DNA of 36,119 bases. Origin: an uncultured Acidimicrobiaceae bacterium (lineage in GTDB: Bacteria; Actinomycetota; Acidimicrobiia; Acidimicrobiales; RAAP-2). Below are positions 32,918 to 36,119 of this stretch, in pieces. The notes beneath the pieces were generated by a model that saw only the letters and a list, made by a program, of their open reading frames with translations, did not search any database and was not told the DNA's origin. Numbering within the stretch: position 1 is the stretch's first letter; the number at the start of each line of letters is the position of its first letter. The stretch covers positions 1-36,119 of the forward strand of contig CAITPI010000020.1 in NCBI GenBank assembly GCA_903894295.1, given 5' to 3'. The translations under genes were made by a program, and so were the position numbers.

Positions 32918-33982
32918 ATCCCGACCGTTGCCCTGCTCTCGTTCCGCCTCGGAGGTTCCGACGGAGTCGCCATCGAGGCGGCCAAGTGGACGACCGCCTT
33001 CGAGGCGCTGGGCTATGACGTCTTCACCGTGGCCGGAGACGGAGAGGTCGACCACCTCCTGCCCGGACTTGCCATCGGCGCCCGGGCCGACGACGTACCG
33101 CCGGAGCGCGAACTCGAAGACACTCTGGCCCCGGCGGACCTGGTCGTCGTGGAGAACCTTCTGTCCCTGCCACTCAATCCGGCGGCCGCCGACGTGGTAT
33201 CCGCCGTGCTGGCCAACCGGCCTTCTCTGCTGCACCACCACGACCTGGCCTGGCAACGACCGGCCACCATCCACTTCCCACCGCCTCCGGACCGGCCGCA
33301 CTGGCGCCACGTGACCATCAACGAACTCTCCCGTCGTCAACTGGCGGCCCGATCCGTTCCCGCCACCACCATCTACAACTCGTTCGCCATCCCGGACGAA
33401 GCCCGGTTCGAGGCGGCGTTGACGACCCGAGGGGACCGGGCCGAAGCACTGCGCGACCTTGCAGGCGCCGGTCCCGAACATCCTTTGCTGCTCCAGCCGA
33501 CCCGGGCCATCCCCCGCAAGAACATCGCGGGTGGTCTGGCGGTGGCCACCGAACTCGGGGCGACCTACTGGATACTTGGCCCGGACGAAGACGGCTTCGG
33601 CCCGGAAGTGGCCCGGATTCTCGCCCCGGCCACCACCCCGGTCCTGCGGGGCATTCCGGACTCCCTCCCGTCCCTCTCCATCGACGAGGCCTACGCCGCC
33701 TCGGATGCGGTTCTCCTGCCCTCGACCTGGGAAGGGTTCGGCAATCCCTCCCTTGAGTCGGTCGTCCACGGCCGGCCATTGATCATCGGCCCGTATCCGG
33801 TGGCCCGCGAGTTGGCCGCGTTCGGTTTCCGCTGGTTCGGCCTGCACCAGGGGGACGAACTCCGGGCCTGGTGGGAAGGCGGGGACGACACCTTGCTCCG
33901 GCACAATCTCGAAGTGGCGGCCACCCACTTCTCACTGGCCGACCTGCCGACAAGGATCGCGGCCGTCCTGCCCGACCACTGA
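32918..33982 (+). CDS. Glycosyltransferase (GT4-like), apparent ATC start
   Basis: 354 aa if initiated at ATC 32918. From there the frame reads PTVALLSFRLGGSDGVAIEA, the expected first strand and glycine-rich donor-side loop of this group. It continues to LLHHHDLAWQR, NELSRRQLAAR, LLQPTRAIPRKNI and the nucleotide-sugar segment LLPSTWEGFGNPSLES with the Glu-x7-Glu-type spacing. No ATG, GTG or TTG occurs in frame between the upstream stop (32837) and GTG 33029, and starting there would remove 37 residues including the GGSDGV loop. It is likely cytoplasmic, transferring sugar from a nucleotide donor to a glycan or lipid; the acceptor is unknown. It diverges from gmd. Confidence 0.85.
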   Translation: MPTVALLSFRLGGSDGVAIEAAKWTTAFEALGYDVFTVAGDGEVDHLLPGLAIGARADDVPPERELEDTLAPADLVVVENLLSLPLNPAAADVVSAVLANRPSLLHHHDLAWQRPATIHFPPPPDRPHWRHVTINELSRRQLAARSVPATTIYNSFAIPDEARFEAALTTRGDRAEALRDLAGAGPEHPLLLQPTRAIPRKNIAGGLAVATELGATYWILGPDEDGFGPEVARILAPATTPVLRGIPDSLPSLSIDEAYAASDAVLLPSTWEGFGNPSLESVVHGRPLIIGPYPVARELAAFGFRWFGLHQGDELRAWWEGGDDTLLRHNLEVAATHFSLADLPTRIAAVLPDH

Positions 33983-34000
33983 GGCCGGCGCCCAGTCCGT

Positions 34001-34029
34001 TTCGGCCCGGGCCATCAAACCGGGCCGAA
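34001..34029 (+). terminator. Hairpin after the glycosyltransferase gene
   Basis: TTCGGCCCGG (34001-34010) and CCGGGCCGAA (34020-34029) pair perfectly over 10 bp with a 9-nt loop, 19 nt past the stop and just before the TetR promoter. Confidence 0.7.
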
Positions 34030-34044
34030 CGTCCGTCCCGGGAG

Positions 34045-34050
34045 TACCAT
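34045..34050 (+). promoter_or_regulatory. -10 box (TACCAT) of a probable leaderless tetR mRNA
   Basis: TACCAT is followed by GCCCGG and ATG 34057; no ribosome-binding site is present. Confidence 0.55.
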
Positions 34051-34056
34051 GCCCGG

Positions 34057-34740
34057 ATGACTGACGTCCCGGGCGCTGACGGTCCAGCCGACGGCAACCA
34101 CGATGAAGGCGCAGCGGCCGGCACCGGCTCCTTGCCACGCCGGTTGACGGCCCAGGCCCGTCGCCAACAACTCATCGATGTGGCCCTCGACCTCTTCGCC
34201 GAGCACGGGTATGCGGCCACCACCATGGACGACATCGCCGAGGCGGCCGGTGTGACCAAGCCCCTGCTCTACCAGCACTTCGACTCCAAGCGGGCCCTCT
34301 ACCTGGAGTTGACCGAACGCATTTCGACCTCTCTTGTGGCCGGACTACGCGACGCCACCCAACAGGCCGGCGGTCCCCGTCAGCAGGTGGAGAACGGCAT
34401 GGCGGCCTACTTCTCGATGATGGTGGAGCACGAAGCGGCATTCCGCCTCATCTACGGACGCGACGCTCCCGACGACGTCGAACTCGGTGCCGCCTTGCGT
34501 CGGGTGGAGGACTCCATGGCCGAAACCATCGATCCGCTGATCGACGCCGACCTCGATCCCGAGCATCGCCGCCTGCTGGCCCACGCCGTGGTCGGCATGA
34601 GCGAGGGGGCCAGCCGTTACTGGCTGGACAGCCGGCGGGGGCAGGAAGTCACCGACACCGAGGTCAAAGAAGCGGAACGCCTGGCCCGTCAGTTGGCCGA
34701 CTTCGCCTGGGCCGGTCTGCGCCAGGTGCACCGCACCTGA
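34057..34740 (+). CDS. TetR/AcrR-family transcriptional regulator
   Basis: 227 aa. After a 25-residue acidic, disordered N-terminus comes the TetR DNA-binding domain: RQQLIDVALDLFAEHGYAAT, then the helix-turn-helix MDDIAEAAGVTKPLLYQHFD (about 57-76) and SKRALYLE. The C-terminal ligand domain is unassigned. ATG 34057 was chosen over frames extending into the upstream gene because of the -10 box 6 nt before it. TetR proteins usually repress neighbours; the nearest are the glycosyltransferase and DUF4395 genes. M. tuberculosis Rv3208, next to the DUF3107 gene, is a similar TetR, but here the two are far apart. Confidence 0.92.
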   Translation: MTDVPGADGPADGNHDEGAAAGTGSLPRRLTAQARRQQLIDVALDLFAEHGYAATTMDDIAEAAGVTKPLLYQHFDSKRALYLELTERISTSLVAGLRDATQQAGGPRQQVENGMAAYFSMMVEHEAAFRLIYGRDAPDDVELGAALRRVEDSMAETIDPLIDADLDPEHRRLLAHAVVGMSEGASRYWLDSRRGQEVTDTEVKEAERLARQLADFAWAGLRQVHRT

Positions 34741-34752
34741 CCTTCCAGGCCT

Positions 34753-34766
34753 CGGGGACCTCCCCG
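34753..34766 (+). terminator. Hairpin after tetR
   Basis: CGGGGA-CC-TCCCCG is a perfect 6-bp stem with a 2-nt loop (extendable by outer GGCC/GGCC pairs), 12 nt after the tetR stop. Confidence 0.45.
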
Positions 34767-34786
34767 GGGCCGGGTGGCAAAACCTG

Positions 34787-34802
34787 ACCAAGTTGGTAGA
34801 CT
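34787..34802 (+). promoter_or_regulatory. Promoter with overlapping dyad, DUF4395 gene
   Basis: The -10 box TAGACT (34797-34802) is 6 nt before ATG 34809, a leaderless geometry. A perfect 11-bp palindrome, ACCAAGTTGGT (34787-34797), overlaps its first base, so a bound regulator would block polymerase. Confidence 0.5.
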
Positions 34803-34808
34803 TTCGCC

Positions 34809-35306
34809 ATGTTCACCTTTCCCAACCCGGTCGACGAGCGGGCCGCCCGCACGGTGGCCACCGGTGTCGTGGTTCTGACCGTGCTCACCCTCGCCACCCA
34901 GCAGGGTTGGCTGCTCGTTCCCCTCGCCTACGGATTCTGGGCCCGGGTCCTCACCGGACCCACCCTCAGCCCTCTTGGCCAGTTGGCCACCCGGGTTGTC
35001 GCGCCCCGGCTGCCCGGATCTCCCCGTTACACGCCGGGGCCCCCGAAACGCTTTGCCCAGGGTATCGGTGTGCTGTTCTCTTCGACGGCGCTCGTCCTGT
35101 GGTTCGGCTTCGATGCCCATGCGGCCGCCAACGTGGTCCTCGCCCTGCTCGGTGTGGCGGCCCTGCTCGAGTCGGCCTTCGGTCTCTGCCTTGGCTGTCG
35201 GATCTTCTCGCTCCTGATGCGCTGGGGCGTGATCCCGACCGACGTCTGCGAGTCGTGCGCCGACATCACCCGGCGGCACCCGCAGCTGGTGAAAGCCTCG
35301 AACTGA
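34809..35306 (+). CDS. DUF4395 membrane protein with two CxxC motifs
   Basis: 165 aa. Hydrophobic stretches at about 17-47 (probably two helices), 83-101 and 106-127. Two CxxC pairs are characteristic: Cys127-Leu-Gly-Cys130 at the end of the last helix (ESAFGLCLGCRIF) and Cys147-Glu-Ser-Cys150 in the tail. These suit thiol-redox or metal chemistry. The family is uncharacterised; members often occur beside thioredoxin-like or sulfur-transfer genes, which is not so here. The gene appears leaderless and monocistronic. Confidence 0.9.
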   Translation: MFTFPNPVDERAARTVATGVVVLTVLTLATQQGWLLVPLAYGFWARVLTGPTLSPLGQLATRVVAPRLPGSPRYTPGPPKRFAQGIGVLFSSTALVLWFGFDAHAAANVVLALLGVAALLESAFGLCLGCRIFSLLMRWGVIPTDVCESCADITRRHPQLVKASN

Positions 35307-35310
35307 CCGG

Positions 35311-35802
35311 TCAGGACAGCCGGGGCAACAGCTCGTCGCAGAGCCCGGCCAACTCGTAGGCACAGGCCAGATAGACCTCGTCCTCTCCGCCGGCCGGATC
35401 GGCCACGTCTTCCCACTCTTCGAGGTCCACGTCGGCCAGGTCCATGGCGGCCAGCCGTGCGGCCAGATCGGGCGGCCCGGCCGGCAGGTCACGGCAGAGC
35501 CGCTTCAAGGTGACCGCGCGCGACGCCACTTCGGGATGACGACGCCGGATGTAGGCGACGTGTTCGGTCGCCATGGCGAGAATCAGCGTTGCCGTGGCCA
35601 GATCCTCGTCGCTCACCTGATGGCTTCGATGCAGTCCGGCGTCGAGGCCGAGGGCACCGAGGGCGGCCCGGGTCCGCCGGCTGATGGGCTGGCCCTCCAC
35701 CACGTGGGTCCCGGCCGTCACGATGGGCAGGGGCGCATCGGCCAACAGGACGCCGGCCATGACCGAACGGGCCGCATTGCCGGTGCACAGCGTGAGAAGC
35801 AT
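35311..35802 (-). CDS. Low-molecular-weight protein-tyrosine-phosphatase family protein
   Basis: 163 aa. The phosphate loop is CTGNAARS (Cys6 to Ser13, C-x5-R-S) directly at the N-terminus, and the general acid is in DVADPAGG (Asp135). Family members dephosphorylate phosphotyrosine or act as arsenate reductases. No arsenic genes are nearby, and a phosphatase is favoured. ATG 35802 is preceded by TAGCCT at 6 nt (leaderless) with GAGG also in the spacer. It converges on the DUF4395 gene with 4 bp between stops. Confidence 0.88.
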   Translation of the reverse strand: MLLTLCTGNAARSVMAGVLLADAPLPIVTAGTHVVEGQPISRRTRAALGALGLDAGLHRSHQVSDEDLATATLILAMATEHVAYIRRRHPEVASRAVTLKRLCRDLPAGPPDLAARLAAMDLADVDLEEWEDVADPAGGEDEVYLACAYELAGLCDELLPRLS

Positions 35803-35808
35803 CGCCTC

Positions 35809-35814
35809 AGGCTA
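35809..35814 (-). promoter_or_regulatory. -10 box (TAGCCT) upstream of the phosphatase gene
   Basis: Minus strand TAGCCT-GAGGCG-ATG (35802). The spacer also resembles a ribosome-binding site, so this case is less certain than the others. Confidence 0.4.
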
Positions 35815-35841
35815 GGGGATCGAAACGGCCGGCCGGAACGA

Positions 35842-35871
35842 CAACGTCCCGCTCCAGGGAGCGGGACGTTG
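35842..35871 (-). terminator. Strong hairpin after the acyl-CoA dehydrogenase gene
   Basis: CAACGTCCCGCTCC (35842-35855) and GGAGCGGGACGTTG (35858-35871) pair perfectly over 14 bp. It lies 22 nt past the dehydrogenase stop on the minus strand and ahead of the phosphatase promoter. Confidence 0.8.
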
Positions 35872-35893
35872 CACCTCCGGATGGAAGAGGGAA

Positions 35894-36058
35894 CTACTTG
35901 ATGTGCACGCCCGAGATGGCCCGGGAGATGATGAGACGCTGGATCTCCGAGGTTCCTTCGAAGATGGTGAAGATCTTCGAGATCAATGCATTCTCCCAGT
36001 TCAGAGCGTTGCGAGGACCAGGAATTCCAGTACATGGACCACGAATGCCACCCACGGA
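35894..36058 (-). pseudogene. C-terminal end of an acyl-CoA dehydrogenase, frame broken upstream
   Basis: The minus-strand frame ending at TAG 35894 reads NALNWENALISKIFTIFEG, then TSEIQRLIISRAISGVHIK. The core FEGTSEIQRLII is the C-terminal signature of acyl-CoA dehydrogenases, where the glutamate region contacts FAD and the acyl chain. The frame meets a TAA at 36059-36061, and the residues between it and about 36013 (VGGIRGPCTGIPGP) do not look like the family. No start codon is seen. So the gene is either interrupted by inserted DNA or the last 60-100 bases are misassembled. Intact, it would pass electrons to EtfAB. Confidence 0.75.
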
Positions 36059-36094
36059 TTACGAATAGTCCGATTCCTGGTTCCTTCCACGAAT

Positions 36095-36119
36095 CGGGGT
36101 TCGAGTCCCATCGCCTCCA
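36095..36119 (+). other. tRNA-3'-end-like sequence at the window edge
   Basis: GGGTTCGAGTCCC (36097-36109) has the TTCRANY loop of a tRNA or tmRNA T-arm and is followed by CGCCTCCA, like an acceptor 3' strand. Only three T-stem pairs form, and no D-arm or anticodon arm fits upstream, so it is not a complete tRNA. It may be an integration-site remnant or an assembly artefact. Confidence 0.35.

Noticed and set aside
36095-36119. Functional tRNA gene
   Set aside because: Only three T-stem pairs form and no D-arm, anticodon arm or 5' acceptor strand can be found upstream.

Overview
The window is dense, high-GC DNA (roughly two thirds G+C by eye) with short intergenic gaps. It carries a WhiB regulator, a PdtaS-type sensor kinase, DUF3107, DUF3090, an SCO1664-type kinase-like protein and a pair of ArsA-like ATPases. 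This set points to Actinomycetota. A complete System I (Ccm) cytochrome c maturation operon, instead of the ResBC/CcsAB system usual in mycobacteria and streptomycetes, suggests a deep-branching class such as Acidimicrobiia. That placement is inference. Apart from the right end, I see no insertion sequence, prophage, plasmid or CRISPR array.

Layout. 1-1953 (+): tail of a histidine-phosphatase gene, DUF3090 and a PI3K-like protein. 2058-4622 (-): an MBOAT O-acyltransferase and an SGNH-hydrolase partner, probably for envelope or polysaccharide acylation. 4818-6588 (-): etfB-etfA. 6754-7539 (-): a glycerophosphodiester phosphodiesterase. 7540-8022: a regulatory region with three tandem 29-bp repeats and a near-consensus CRP site, upstream of whiB1 (+). 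whiB1 converges on pdtaS (-), which follows a PHP phosphoesterase gene and an O-methyltransferase gene. 11757-12332 (+): an FMN reductase. 12366-14864 (-): two ArsA-like ATPases and DUF3107. 15191-16261 (+): a dGTPase-like HD protein. 16295-18525 (-): a large membrane protein behind a possible leader peptide. 18703-20307 (-): YccF and Mrp. 20354-22261 (+): a SufR-like regulator and a cysteine-desulfurase homologue whose PLP lysine is replaced by arginine. 22335-23808: a small membrane protein and a quinone oxidoreductase, divergent.

23816-32731 (-) is one long co-directional block: gmd, ccdA, then ccmA-B-C-D-E-F-G-H. Most junctions are 4-nt stop/start overlaps, which implies translational coupling. 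CcdA and the thioredoxin-like CcmG supply reductant, CcmAB/C/D/E move and chaperone heme, and CcmF/H ligate it to apocytochrome. Diverging from gmd is a glycosyltransferase gene with no ATG, GTG or TTG at its expected start; it appears to begin at ATC. It is followed by a TetR regulator, DUF4395, a low-molecular-weight phosphatase (-) and the 3' end of an acyl-CoA dehydrogenase (-). The dehydrogenase frame is broken about 60 bp from the window end, where the sequence ends in a tRNA-3'-end-like stretch.

A recurring feature is a TANNNT box exactly 6 or 7 nt before the start codon at eight ATG starts and at the ATC start. This is the signature of leaderless transcription and helps fix several starts. 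Nothing here is a clearly new defence or mobile system. The most unusual items are the Lys-to-Arg desulfurase next to SufR, the ATC-start glycosyltransferase, and the repeat array plus CRP-like site at whiB1.
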